Shown: positions 35,182 to 44,335 of the stretch, in pieces | Layout of the letters: each line of letters begins with the position of its first letter | How positions within the stretch are numbered: the first letter of the stretch is position 1 | NCBI GenBank assembly: GCA_035493895.1 | Contig: DATJHM010000228.1 | Location: 1 to 64,000 of the forward strand | From: DATJHM01 sp035493895 | GTDB lineage: Bacteria > Chloroflexota > Ktedonobacteria > Ktedonobacterales > Ktedonobacteraceae | DNA: 64,000 nucleotides | Reading direction: 5' to 3' | The notes under the pieces: generated by a model | Seen by the model: only the letters and a program-made list of their open reading frames with translations | Databases searched by the model: none | What the model was told of the DNA's origin: nothing | Made by a program: the position numbers and the translations under genes

Positions 35182-38100
35182 ATGTCGAACACATTTGATA
35201 AACTATCAATCCTCGATTCGTTTATCGAAGAGGTCAATAGTTATTTGCCGCAGATCGAAACGAACCTTGAGCGTCTGACACAGTCCCCCGCCGACATGGA
35301 TGCCCTCGAAGAAACATCTCGCTTCACTCATACCATCGGCGGAGCCGCTTCCATGATGGATTTCCCCGGTCTGGCCCATGTAGCCCATGGCATGGAAGAC
35401 ATCCTGGGTGATGCGCTGGATGGGTTGACCGTCCTGGATGATGCGACGTTGGGTCTGCTCAAGCGTTCGTTGGGTCGTTTGCATCAACTCCTGGCGGGCG
35501 TGCATAGCGGAATTGATGAGGAGGCTGTCATTGCTGAGGATGACAATGATTATGCTCGTTATCGAGCCATGATCGAACCTATGCTCAATGCTCAGCAGAC
35601 GGATACACATGAGGGGTTGGTGAATGGAGGGAATGAGGGATATGCTCCTGTCTCCGATTCATATGTAGCAGGGCAATTACCGGCATCTTCTGCGTACGAC
35701 AGTTCATTACCATCTTTTGATGAAGTGCTGGCCTCATTTCGGACGCCGGTAGTATTGCCAGATGAAGAGGTCGCGTGGCCTGAGGAGCCGTTACCGGCGA
35801 ATCAATTTGGCATGGGAGCTTCACCTCAGCTCCAGGAAACCTATCTTCCACAGGGTGGATTCGATAATGCGTTCGGATCAGGGCAGTCTGCCGGGTTACC
35901 TGATCAGCCCTCAAGTGCGCTGGATGCACTCGTCGCCTCAACCCGCCAGCCTACTTCAGCATTGCCTCCGGTAGGGATGGCTTCACCATCATATATTTTA
36001 GAAACGCCGGGAATGCCGGAGATGGCGGAAGAGACCGCTCAACCAATGTGGGCGGCCGATTACCCTGTGACCTCAGAGATCAGTGCTGAGAATCGGGGGG
36101 TAGCCGTGACGCCAGCTCAGGGTGGCGGAATGTTGCCTGCTGTCTACGAGGATATGCAGAGAGATGCAGATATTTTACAGGGGCAGACTGCATCGTTAAG
36201 AAGTCTGGTCACAAGTTTACGCTCAGCGATGTCATTGATTGATGTGCAGCGAAGCGAGTTCAAGGGCTTCTTAAACGGTTCCAAGGACGCTCTGGATCGG
36301 ATGGAGGATTGGGCGGGGCAGGCAATGGGCCTGAATCTGCGCAATAGCCCTGATCAGGTGCGTCGTTATCTGCCGCTTTCCGTGATGTGGGTGGCGAATA
36401 GCAAGCTCAAGAAAGTGATGGATCTGCTCGATCCAGTCCTGGGTGGTGTTGAGCTGACTGATGAGCAGATGACTGTGGCTTTGCAGCAACTCCAGGCGTC
36501 AATCATTGCCTGTGGCGAGACCTTGCAGCAGACACAGACTATGCCAATGGCGATGCTGAGGCAAGATCCTGGCTGGTCTGCCTGGGAGATGCAGATCGCA
36601 CGCGATAATAGAGATAACAACAATGTGCGCGAGCGCGTGACGTTTGAGCGTCAGGGGGATCCTGCCGCTTTACGTGCGGAGATCGAAGCCCAGGTGCGCG
36701 AAGAGATGCAGCAAGAGTATGAATCGCGCCCTTCGTCAATGACACTCGCCTTGCGGACTGAGTTGGAGCAACAGATCCGCAATGAGATCCGCCAGGAGTT
36801 TGAGGAGAATAGGCGTCTTCAGGAGCGCGTAGTTGGGCCTGAGAGTGAGGCTTTGCGCGATCTGGAGTCGCGACTGCGTAACGATATTGAAATTCAGGTG
36901 CGGCAGGAGTTCCTCAGTCAGATCACGAAAGGGGGTATTGACGCCCTCCAGCAACAGCAGCAACAGAATGCGGCCCCGCAAGAGAGAACGTCAACAACCA
37001 GTTTTAGCGATCGGGCGCGTGAAACGACGGGCGTGCGCCCAGGCATGGGCGGGCAAAAATCCAGCGTCTCTTTGCCACCTGTAGCTCCAATTGCACCAAA
37101 GGCGAATATCACTATCTCGTCTGCACCTGCGAACCCACCAGCACCCCGGTCGGCTCCACGACCTCAACAAACACAATCCATGGCAGCCGCGAATACCGAT
37201 TTCGGTGAAGAAGCCGCTGAGATCTTCCGTATGGAAGCCGAGGAGCATCTGCAAACCATTAGTATGCATGTTGCTGCTCTGGAGAAAGATCCAGGCAACC
37301 TCGAGCTTATTCAGGGCGTACGTCGTGCGACGCATACGCTGAAAGGTGCTGCCGGTATGATGGGCTTCCAGGCTATCGCTGATCTAAGCCATGTATCAGA
37401 AGATCTGCTGGATAGCATCATGGAGGGCACCACGGCGATTAGCTCGCCCGTGCTCAGCCTGATTCTCGACACGGCTGAAACGCTCGATCTGCTGATTACC
37501 GGACGCGGCGAGAGCGCGTCGGAAGACGAAGCACGTGTGAATACACTGCGCGTGCGTTATATGGGACTGTTAGGTGAGCAGAGTCCTGCATTCCAGATGA
37601 CGGAAGAAGATCTGGATGTAGATGATACCCATGATGATCTGCAAGATCCCTCAGCGATGGTATCCAGCATGGTGAACGCAGGTCAGGCGAATGGGACTGC
37701 TGCGCAACGCACGGGTCGTGGCGATTTAAATGTGCGTGTACGTTTGCAGAAATTGGACGAACTGGTCAACCTCTTCGGTGAACTGCTCGTGAATCGTAGT
37801 GTGCTGGAAGAGCGTCTGCAACGACTTTCGCGCCTGGTCTCAGATGTTGGAGTAAGTAGCAATCGTCTGCGCGATGTGGGACAGAAACTCGAGAGTCGAT
37901 TTGAGGCGGCGACGTTGCCCAGCGGCCGTTCGGTGCAGGTGATGCCTGGTGAGGGGAATCAAGGTCCGGGCTTTGGGTCTTATGGCCAGAATGGTCATTC
38001 TAGCCAGAATGGCAACTCTCCGGCCCACCTGGAAGAGTTTGATGAACTGGAGTTGGACCGTTATACAGAATTCCACCAGCTGGCCCGTGGTTTGAGCGAA

Positions 38101-39723
38101 GGCATTTCTGACATGGCCACGTTGAGCACAGAGATGGATGCAGTCATCCGTGAGAGTGAGAGCGTGTTCACCCGTGAGAATCGCTTGAATACCACCTTCC
38201 AGGATCGTCTGATGAAGGTACGTCTGGTGCCACTGGCAACCATGGCTCCACGTCTCTACCGTGCCGCGCGCGCCGTGGCCTTGAAGCAGCATAAAGAATT
38301 CGAATTCCTCCTGGAAGGTGAAGATACAGAGGTTGATCGAACGGTGTTCGAAGAGATTTCTGGACCTTTGCTGCACCTGATGCGTAATGCCGTGAACCAT
38401 GCGCTGGAGACGCCTGAGGTGCGCGAGAGCAGAGGGAAATCGCCGGTCGGACAGATCAAATTGTCGGCAGGTTATGAAGGCAACCAGGTGGTGATCACGG
38501 TACGTGATGATGGTATCGGTCTCGATCAGGAGCATATTCGGTCAGTGGCAATTTCGCGTGGTCTTATCCGTCCCAATCAGATGCTGAATGAGAGCGACCT
38601 GATCGATTTAATCTTCCGCCCGGGCTTCTCAACGGCAGAGGTTTTGAGTGAAGAGAGCGGACGTGGTGTCGGCCTGGACGTTGTGCGCGATAGCGTTTCG
38701 CGGCTACGTGGTACGATGGAAGTGGAGTCGATGCCGGGACAGGGAACGGCATTTACGATGAAGTTCCCGACAAGCCTCGCGATTCAGAGCGCGATGATGG
38801 TGCGGGTAAGCGGTCAGCAGTTCGCGATCCCTACCGCTCTGGTGGAGACGATTGGACGCCTGGATAACTATAAGCGCACAACGCTTGGTGGTCAGCCAGC
38901 GGTCAACGTCAACAACGAAGTGTATCCGCTCACCGCGTTGTCCCAGTTCGTGGCGTTGCCAGTTTCAGCGCTGGACGATCGAGCGCCGCTACTCTTTATC
39001 AATAATGGCGGCCAGAGGATTGCTCTGGTGGTGGATGATATTCGCGGAAAATTCGATATCGTGATGAAAAACCTGGGACCACATTTGCGCAATGTCCATG
39101 GCGTCGCGGGTGCAACGGTTCTCGGTAATGGTCAGGTGGTGTTGATCCTTGAGTTGTCGCGCTTGTTGGATACGCGCGCGAAGGCGGCGGCGGGTGTGCT
39201 CGGAGCCGGTGGAGCGCAGCGTCGCGATGCGATAGCCCCGGCACAGCAAGCCCGTGGGCCGGTGCGTCAGAGCGTCGATGTCTCGACCGTGCGGCCGGGA
39301 ACATCACCACGTATGCCCGCCGTTCAGGCTACGCGACCTGAGCGTGGGAAGCATATCCTGGTCGTTGATGATAGCCCGAGCGTGCGTCGCGTCGTAAGTA
39401 CGATGCTCAAGCAGCATAACTGGGAAGTACAGATGGCGCGAGACGGCGTAGAGGCTCTGGAGATGATCTCATACGAGACGCCAGCCGCTGTGTTGCTGGA
39501 TATCGAAATGCCGCGTATGGATGGCTATGAGTTGATCTCGACGGTGCGTGCGCAGGATCAGTATCGTACGTTGCCACTGGTTGTACTTACCTCACGTGCT
39601 GCATCAAAGCACCAGCAGCGTGCAATGCAGCTCGGGGCGAGCGCGTATGTTGTCAAGCCATACCAGGATGAAGAGCTTTTGAATACGCTCAACGCTCTGG
39701 TGTATGGCGGCGTAATGCGATAG
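35182..39723 (+). CDS. CheA-receiver hybrid histidine kinase (ChpA/PixL-like)
   Basis: A 1513-residue kinase at the hub of the operon. The first Hpt-like domain has the His in SRFTHTIGGAASMM near residue 48, with Gly where the usual Lys follows. A long linker includes a charged coiled coil (about 490-600) and a Pro/Ala stretch. The second Hpt is canonical, ATHTLKGAAGMM near 718. The dimerisation helix is LQKLDELVNLFGELLVNR near 854. The ATPase domain has LLHLMRNAVNHALE, VRDDGIGLD and GRGVGLDVV. A CheW domain lies near 1205-1330, and a C-terminal receiver (VVDDSPSVRRVV ... AVLLDIEMPRMDGYE) near 1390-1510. The start is either this ATG or a GTG 15 bases upstream. Confidence 0.94.
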   Translation: MSNTFDKLSILDSFIEEVNSYLPQIETNLERLTQSPADMDALEETSRFTHTIGGAASMMDFPGLAHVAHGMEDILGDALDGLTVLDDATLGLLKRSLGRLHQLLAGVHSGIDEEAVIAEDDNDYARYRAMIEPMLNAQQTDTHEGLVNGGNEGYAPVSDSYVAGQLPASSAYDSSLPSFDEVLASFRTPVVLPDEEVAWPEEPLPANQFGMGASPQLQETYLPQGGFDNAFGSGQSAGLPDQPSSALDALVASTRQPTSALPPVGMASPSYILETPGMPEMAEETAQPMWAADYPVTSEISAENRGVAVTPAQGGGMLPAVYEDMQRDADILQGQTASLRSLVTSLRSAMSLIDVQRSEFKGFLNGSKDALDRMEDWAGQAMGLNLRNSPDQVRRYLPLSVMWVANSKLKKVMDLLDPVLGGVELTDEQMTVALQQLQASIIACGETLQQTQTMPMAMLRQDPGWSAWEMQIARDNRDNNNVRERVTFERQGDPAALRAEIEAQVREEMQQEYESRPSSMTLALRTELEQQIRNEIRQEFEENRRLQERVVGPESEALRDLESRLRNDIEIQVRQEFLSQITKGGIDALQQQQQQNAAPQERTSTTSFSDRARETTGVRPGMGGQKSSVSLPPVAPIAPKANITISSAPANPPAPRSAPRPQQTQSMAAANTDFGEEAAEIFRMEAEEHLQTISMHVAALEKDPGNLELIQGVRRATHTLKGAAGMMGFQAIADLSHVSEDLLDSIMEGTTAISSPVLSLILDTAETLDLLITGRGESASEDEARVNTLRVRYMGLLGEQSPAFQMTEEDLDVDDTHDDLQDPSAMVSSMVNAGQANGTAAQRTGRGDLNVRVRLQKLDELVNLFGELLVNRSVLEERLQRLSRLVSDVGVSSNRLRDVGQKLESRFEAATLPSGRSVQVMPGEGNQGPGFGSYGQNGHSSQNGNSPAHLEEFDELELDRYTEFHQLARGLSEGISDMATLSTEMDAVIRESESVFTRENRLNTTFQDRLMKVRLVPLATMAPRLYRAARAVALKQHKEFEFLLEGEDTEVDRTVFEEISGPLLHLMRNAVNHALETPEVRESRGKSPVGQIKLSAGYEGNQVVITVRDDGIGLDQEHIRSVAISRGLIRPNQMLNESDLIDLIFRPGFSTAEVLSEESGRGVGLDVVRDSVSRLRGTMEVESMPGQGTAFTMKFPTSLAIQSAMMVRVSGQQFAIPTALVETIGRLDNYKRTTLGGQPAVNVNNEVYPLTALSQFVALPVSALDDRAPLLFINNGGQRIALVVDDIRGKFDIVMKNLGPHLRNVHGVAGATVLGNGQVVLILELSRLLDTRAKAAAGVLGAGGAQRRDAIAPAQQARGPVRQSVDVSTVRPGTSPRMPAVQATRPERGKHILVVDDSPSVRRVVSTMLKQHNWEVQMARDGVEALEMISYETPAAVLLDIEMPRMDGYELISTVRAQDQYRTLPLVVLTSRAASKHQQRAMQLGASAYVVKPYQDEELLNTLNALVYGGVMR

Positions 39724-39743
39724 GCTATAGCGGCAGGTAAAAC

Positions 39744-39968
39744 ATGATGGGGGTCGAACGGGCAGTAACGCGCTGGTACGTGCTGCGACAGATGTTGCAG
39801 AGCGAGATAGCGCGCTTAGCAGAAAAAGAGGAACAGCTCTCTGGTAGCGGTTCGGAGCAGACAACCGTGGTGCTAGACGAGAGTAGAGATGCTGTTCACC
39901 AACAATTGGTGGCGGCCCAGGAACGGCTGAAAGCCCTGGGCCACTGCCCAAGACCAATGATGGGCTAG
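39744..39968 (+). CDS. Small coiled-coil protein at the end of the chemosensory operon
   Basis: A 74-residue protein starting 20 bp after the CheA hybrid stop, with GGCAGGTAAAAC before the ATG. Residues 5-35 (VERAVTRWYVLRQMLQSEIARLAEKEEQL) and 48-66 form two charged helices that could make a coiled coil. It is not a recognised family. The position and the terminator-like hairpin right after it suggest that it is the last gene of the operon, perhaps an adaptor of the kinase. Confidence 0.6.
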   Translation: MMGVERAVTRWYVLRQMLQSEIARLAEKEEQLSGSGSEQTTVVLDESRDAVHQQLVAAQERLKALGHCPRPMMG

Positions 39969-39973
39969 CGACT

Positions 39974-40010
39974 CTTCACAGCGGCGTGGCCTGTCCGCGC
40001 CGCTGTGAAG
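39974..40010. terminator. 13-bp perfect hairpin closing the chemosensory operon
   Basis: CTTCACAGCGGCG pairs with CGCCGCTGTGAAG across 11 nt, starting 6 bp after the last stop. There is no T-run, so termination may be incomplete or Rho-aided. Confidence 0.6.
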
Positions 40011-40179
40011 CCCTATAGCGCACATTTATCCTCCGTAGTGCTCTGTCAAACGTCACGCCATCTCTTCCACCGCTTCCTCTTCGCCCTACTTCGCCTGCCA
40101 CAAAAACGGGTCTTCGGAATTTATTGCGGGATGACTCTTTCCTCTCTTTCTTCGCCTTCTATAGACTGGGAATGACGCT

Positions 40180-41058
40180 CTAGGAAACGAGTTCTTCTCC
40201 ACGAAGGTCGACCAACGCAGCACTGATACGCCAGAGTTTTTCAGCTGTTGCTTCTTCGTAAGAGACTGGTGATGAACGCACCACCTTCTTGCGGAAGTTA
40301 ACGTACTTCCCCATGAGGGCTTCTACGTCCGGTGAGGATGCCAGGTAGAGTGAACTTTGTGCTGCATGGCTGGCGGTCAACCAGGGTGAGAAGAGTGGTA
40401 GAATGAGCCGAACGGCAAGGGGTAATGGGACCGCTTTGACCCCTTCGATTGTCCCCCCGGGATCAGCGGCATTCACCGTCACGTTGGTACCACGCAGACG
40501 ACGTGCGAGTTCATAGGTGAAGAACAGATTCGCGAGCTTTGCCTGTTGATAGGCACACATCATATCGTACGCTCTTTCCGCTTGCAGATCATCAAAGTCG
40601 ATGCGGCCAGAACGATGCTGGATCGAATTGACATTCACAATCCGCGCAGGCGTGCTGGCTTTCAGTATCGGAAGCAGCAGATCTGTCAGCAGGAAAGGAG
40701 CCAGATGGTTGGTGACAAAGGTCGCTTCCAGACCTTCAGCGGTCACGATCCGCCGGGCGTTGACTCCGCCAGCATTATTTACCAGGACATGGATGTGAGA
40801 ATACTGGCTGGTAATCTGCTCAGCGAGACGACGGACTTCAGCGAGCGACGAGAGATCCGCCTGGAGAAAGGAAATCGCAGCATTGCCTGTGTGCTGCTGT
40901 ATGCGGTTCACGGCAGCAGCACCGCGTTGTGCATCGCGACCAACAATGATGACTGTGGCTCCACGTGCGGCCAGCCCAGAGGCTGTCTCATAGCCGATTC
41001 CTTTCGTCCCTCCTGTCACAATGACGGTTTTCTCCCCCTTCTGCCAAATGGTGCTCAT
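40180..41058 (-). CDS. Short-chain dehydrogenase/reductase
   Basis: A 292-residue classical-type SDR. The Rossmann glycine motif TGGTKGIGYE is near residues 16-25, NNAGGVN near 92, and the catalytic YxxxK in YDMMCAYQQAKLANLFF near 170-180. The extended C-terminus (about 50 residues, PWLTASHAAQSSLYLASSPDVEALMGKYV) is like that of WW-domain oxidoreductase/retinol dehydrogenase-like SDRs. The substrate is unknown. It faces a TetR regulator gene across a 312-bp divergent region, which suggests control by that regulator. Confidence 0.9.
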   Translation of the reverse strand: MSTIWQKGEKTVIVTGGTKGIGYETASGLAARGATVIIVGRDAQRGAAAVNRIQQHTGNAAISFLQADLSSLAEVRRLAEQITSQYSHIHVLVNNAGGVNARRIVTAEGLEATFVTNHLAPFLLTDLLLPILKASTPARIVNVNSIQHRSGRIDFDDLQAERAYDMMCAYQQAKLANLFFTYELARRLRGTNVTVNAADPGGTIEGVKAVPLPLAVRLILPLFSPWLTASHAAQSSLYLASSPDVEALMGKYVNFRKKVVRSSPVSYEEATAEKLWRISAALVDLRGEELVS

Positions 41059-41370
41059 ATATTTTTCCTCCTTGTATGTTTATGTATATTTCTGCAAGTT
41101 GTGACTACCATATGTGATGATGACAGAGGTACAGCATTGGTGATCTGTTACTCTTCTCTATCCTTCGACTGTGTATCAAGGCACGCCATAGGGGTCAGGC
41201 GCGAATATGCTATACTACATTGACAGCTCAATCACTACTGAACACAGTGTCGATTTACTTACTGGTTGTTAGCATACCAGAAAAAGAAAGAAGGATTCAA
41301 GTTTTATCGGCCTTTTACGATTTGTCGAACAAAGTAAATAAAAATGTCTATTAAAAGACAAAGGATTAAA
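41059..41370. promoter_or_regulatory. SDR-TetR divergent intergenic region
   Basis: A 312-bp AT-rich divergent region between the SDR (minus) and the TetR regulator (plus). It must contain both promoters. TATACT at about 41211-41216 is one -10 candidate, but no matching -35 or clear palindromic operator was found by eye. Confidence 0.4.
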
Positions 41371-42045
41371 ATGAAGCAGACTACCGATTCCTCAAGCCCC
41401 TCGACGGATGGTTCCGAGCACAGAACCCGAACCTGTGTCTTCCACACGACAGGAAGTACGCTGGATGGACACGATACCCCCGTTGATCGACGCATTCAGA
41501 GGACGCGCCAGTTGCTTCGTGAGGCGTTGTTTGAACTCATCATCGAACGAGGCTACGAGAAGATCGCGATAGCTGATATTACCGAGCGGGCCAATATCGG
41601 ACGAACCACCTTTTATCTTCATTATCAGGAGAAAGAGGAACTCCTGAAAGCCAGCCTCAAAACCCTCATGCGCGAACTCCAACTGGATGTTGAGCCGAGT
41701 GCCGAAGAAATCTGTCCCTTCTATATTCGCTGCATCCGCATCTTCCAGCATGTCGCCCAACGACGGCGCTTGTATCTGGCGCTCCTCTCGGAAACGGGGT
41801 CGCTCAACGTCGGAAATGTAATGAGAATGTATTTCGCAGAACTTTTTCAACGATATACGCTCGACGTTGTGGAGAGAGAGAATGCCTCGTCTTTGGGAAG
41901 CGAACTCATTGCAGCCCATGCGGCGGGGTCATTGTTTGGTTTAATCTCCTGGTGGCTTCATCATGAGAATTCACCTTCTGCGGAGGAAATGGGGTCAGTA
42001 TACTTTCAATTGATGGTGAAAGGTGTTGAGAACGTGTCTCTCTAA
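41371..42045 (+). CDS. TetR/AcrR-family regulator
   Basis: A 224-residue repressor. After a disordered N-terminal 35 residues the TetR helix-turn-helix is seen: RIQRTRQLLREALFELIIERGYEKIAIADITERANIGRTTFYLHYQEKEELL at about 41-92. The C-terminal helices are of the ligand-binding type (PFYIRCIRIFQHVAQRRRLYLALLSETG). The ATG at 41371 is chosen because AAAGGA lies 7 bases before; an ATG nine codons earlier has no such site. It is divergent from the SDR gene, its probable target. Confidence 0.86.
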   Translation: MKQTTDSSSPSTDGSEHRTRTCVFHTTGSTLDGHDTPVDRRIQRTRQLLREALFELIIERGYEKIAIADITERANIGRTTFYLHYQEKEELLKASLKTLMRELQLDVEPSAEEICPFYIRCIRIFQHVAQRRRLYLALLSETGSLNVGNVMRMYFAELFQRYTLDVVERENASSLGSELIAAHAAGSLFGLISWWLHHENSPSAEEMGSVYFQLMVKGVENVSL

Positions 42046-42131
42046 TCCGTAGCAGCGGAGCCAAACGCGGCGACCAAAACCCGGGGCAAGCGGCGTTCTG
42101 GATAGGGAAACTGTGGGGAGCCTCCTGAGTG

Positions 42132-42167
42132 ACGCCGTAGAATCCACACTTCTTCAGTTACTTCTAC
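42132..42167. terminator. Hairpin between TetR and leuB
   Basis: GCCGTAGAA pairs with TTCTACGGC across about 19 nt, in the 227-bp space between the converging TetR and leuB genes. There is no T-run on either strand. An alternative TCCACA/TGTGGA pairing overlaps it. Confidence 0.35.
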
Positions 42168-42272
42168 GGCTGTAAATGTGGAGTCACCCCACAACAAATT
42201 CCGAAGGGCCACAAAAACGTGTGCCATGAAACTTGATTGAGATGGATTGGGCGAAGATAGCTCCTCCCGCCT

Positions 42273-43376
42273 CTATCTCTGGGGAACAGGGGCGATGGCT
42301 TCCGCGATATGCTGGCCCATTGCTTTTGTGGTGAGCAGCGTTTTGCCGCTTTCGTGAATATCAGCCGTACGGTAACCGGCCTCGATGGTCTGTTCGACAG
42401 CCTGCTCGACTGCATCGGCCTCGCGATTCAGGCCCAGCGAGTAGCGCAGGAGGAGTGCTGCTGAGAGAATGGCGGCAATGGGATTCGCTTTTTCCTGACC
42501 AACAATATCAGGGGCCGAGCCATGAATAGGCTCATACAGGCCAAAGGTGCCATATGCCGTCTGGCGTGTTCCCAGGCTGGCAGAGGGGAGCATACCCATA
42601 GAGCCGGAGAGCATAGCCGCCTCATCCGTCAGAATATCCCCGAACATATTCTCCGTCACAATCACATCGAAGCTTGCCGGGCGACGAATGAGATGCATCG
42701 AACAGGCATCCACCAGAAGATGCTCAAATTCGATGTCGGGATAGTCAGCGGCAACGCGTGTGGCGATCTCGCGCCAGAGGCGAGAAGAACTGAGCACATT
42801 TGCTTTATCCACTGAGGCCACGCGTTTGCGGCGACCTCGTGCCAGCTCAAAAGAAGTGCGCAGAATACGCTCGATTTCCGCTTCAGTATAGATCAGGGTA
42901 TCGATGGCTTCGCGTCCCTGCGCAGTCTGGCGAATCTCGCTCGGCTTGCCGAAATAAATGCCCCCGGTGAGCTCGCGCACGACCAGCATATCGGTTCCTT
43001 GTAATACTTCAGCTTTGATCGTCGAAGCATCTAAGAGCGCTTGAAATGGGCGGACGGGACGCAGATTGGCGAAAAGCTGTAGTTCTTTGCGCAGGCGTAA
43101 GAGACCCTGTTCCGGCCTCTTTTCTGGTGGCGTATTGTGGGAAGCACCACCCACGGCCCCAAAGAGAATCGCATCGCTCTGCTGGCAGAGTGCCAATGTT
43201 GCATCAGAGATCGCCACGCCCTCAGCCTCCAGAGCAGCGAGACCGATCAGCGCCTGATGAAAGTTGAAGGTATGGCCATATTGCCGCCCGATAGTCTCCA
43301 GGACTATCCGGGCCTGTGCGGTAACTTCAGGACCGATACCGTCACCGGCCATAACGGTAATAGAAAATGTGCCCAA
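42273..43376 (-). CDS. leuB: 3-isopropylmalate dehydrogenase
   Basis: A 367-residue enzyme of leucine synthesis that oxidises and decarboxylates 3-isopropylmalate with NAD. Signatures: ITVMAGDGIGPEV at the start, the VRELTGGIYFG segment near residue 131 with the catalytic Tyr, SVDKANVLSSSRLWR near 195 with the catalytic Lys, and the metal-site MFGDILTDEAAMLSGSMGMLPSASLG near 245, followed by EPIHGSAPDI. The start is TTG, with GAGAGGAG about 11 bases before it; no ATG is placed earlier. Other leu genes are not in the window. Confidence 0.96.
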   Translation of the reverse strand: MGTFSITVMAGDGIGPEVTAQARIVLETIGRQYGHTFNFHQALIGLAALEAEGVAISDATLALCQQSDAILFGAVGGASHNTPPEKRPEQGLLRLRKELQLFANLRPVRPFQALLDASTIKAEVLQGTDMLVVRELTGGIYFGKPSEIRQTAQGREAIDTLIYTEAEIERILRTSFELARGRRKRVASVDKANVLSSSRLWREIATRVAADYPDIEFEHLLVDACSMHLIRRPASFDVIVTENMFGDILTDEAAMLSGSMGMLPSASLGTRQTAYGTFGLYEPIHGSAPDIVGQEKANPIAAILSAALLLRYSLGLNREADAVEQAVEQTIEAGYRTADIHESGKTLLTTKAMGQHIAEAIAPVPQR

Positions 43377-43541
43377 CGTTGATATACTCCTCTCAAACTA
43401 AAAAAGTAGTAACATTGGGTTTATCATACGCTTTCCATAGGGGGAAAGACAACCATCTAATACAGTAGACAAACAAAAATGCCGGAGGCTGCTTCTGCTC
43501 AGGAAACGTTCCACGGTCCAGGTGCTCGTAGCGAACCAATG

Positions 43542-43572
43542 AAAAAAAGGCCACATTGCAATGTAGCCTTTT
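43542..43572 (-). terminator. Strong intrinsic terminator for the membrane protein gene
   Basis: AGGCCACATTG/CAATGTAGCCT at 43548-43569 forms an 11-bp stem (one G-U) with no loop to speak of beyond the central bases. On the minus strand it is followed by seven T. It ends the 151-aa membrane protein transcript before leuB. On the plus strand CCTTTTC also follows. Confidence 0.8.
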
Positions 43573-43641
43573 CATCTTTCTCTCCCATTAGACCCGACGT
43601 TTGGCGATTTGTCACCGTAATTGACCAGGTTATGTCTTTCC

Positions 43642-44097
43642 TTATTCCTTCGCGAGGCGCACGGCCTTGCGGTCCTCGATAACCAGCAGAACAATCAATG
43701 CCAGCTCAATGACCTTATCGACATAGCCGAGGGGATTCGGTGAAAATCCGAGCATTGCGAAGTAGGCTATGATGGTCAGAGCAGCGAGCACAATCAGTGC
43801 CCAGCGAATGAGACGCTGGAAACTCCTGAAGAAAGGCAGATAGAGCGCTCCTCCCAGGACGATATAGGCGACGAAGTTGAGCATAAAGAGGATGGGCAGG
43901 TTCTGGAAGAGCAGACCCATGATGCCAGCTGGATGATGACCACCCGCATGACCAGAGCCTGCGTGCCCACCGCCAAAGAAGCCCAGCGCGACTGCTTTGT
44001 CCAGGTGAATCAGTCCTGTGACAACGGCGAGAACTATGATGGCAATTTGCAATAGGCCAATGTGTATAATTGTTCGGCGTAATGTTATTTGGCTCAT
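43642..44097 (-). CDS. Four-helix membrane protein with Gly/His-rich loop
   Basis: A 151-residue integral membrane protein. Helices lie near residues 9-28, 56-80, 90-112 and 125-143. The loop after helix 1 reads GGGHAGSGHAGGHHPAG, a Gly/His-rich stretch with four His that could bind a metal. No family is recognised with confidence. The ATG at 44097 is used because CAAGGAGAAG lies before it; the frame is open further upstream. It is transcribed away from a two-component operon that starts 238 bp on the other side, so that pair may regulate it (inference). Confidence 0.7.
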   Translation of the reverse strand: MSQITLRRTIIHIGLLQIAIIVLAVVTGLIHLDKAVALGFFGGGHAGSGHAGGHHPAGIMGLLFQNLPILFMLNFVAYIVLGGALYLPFFRSFQRLIRWALIVLAALTIIAYFAMLGFSPNPLGYVDKVIELALIVLLVIEDRKAVRLAKE

Positions 44098-44335
44098 ATT
44101 TGAACACTTCTCCTTGATGTTGTGGAATGCAAGTACGTGATATGGAATGTAGTATAGAGGATAATTATCAATACTCTGGGTATACACTTGTTAACAAATT
44201 ATCAACACTTTTGCCGACCAGTACTACTCAGGCCCGAGGTTTTGCTCTCAGAAGAGTTGACTGGCTATACTTATACAAGAGTGTATGCAATGACGATTTG
44301 TAATTGTTCAGGTTTGAACAGAGGATGAGGATGTT

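Noticed and set aside
43377..43640. T-box or leucine attenuator upstream of leuB
   Set aside because: No T-box antiterminator motif (AGGGTGGNACCGCG) or run of Leu codons was found. The strong hairpin there is the terminator of the upstream membrane protein gene.
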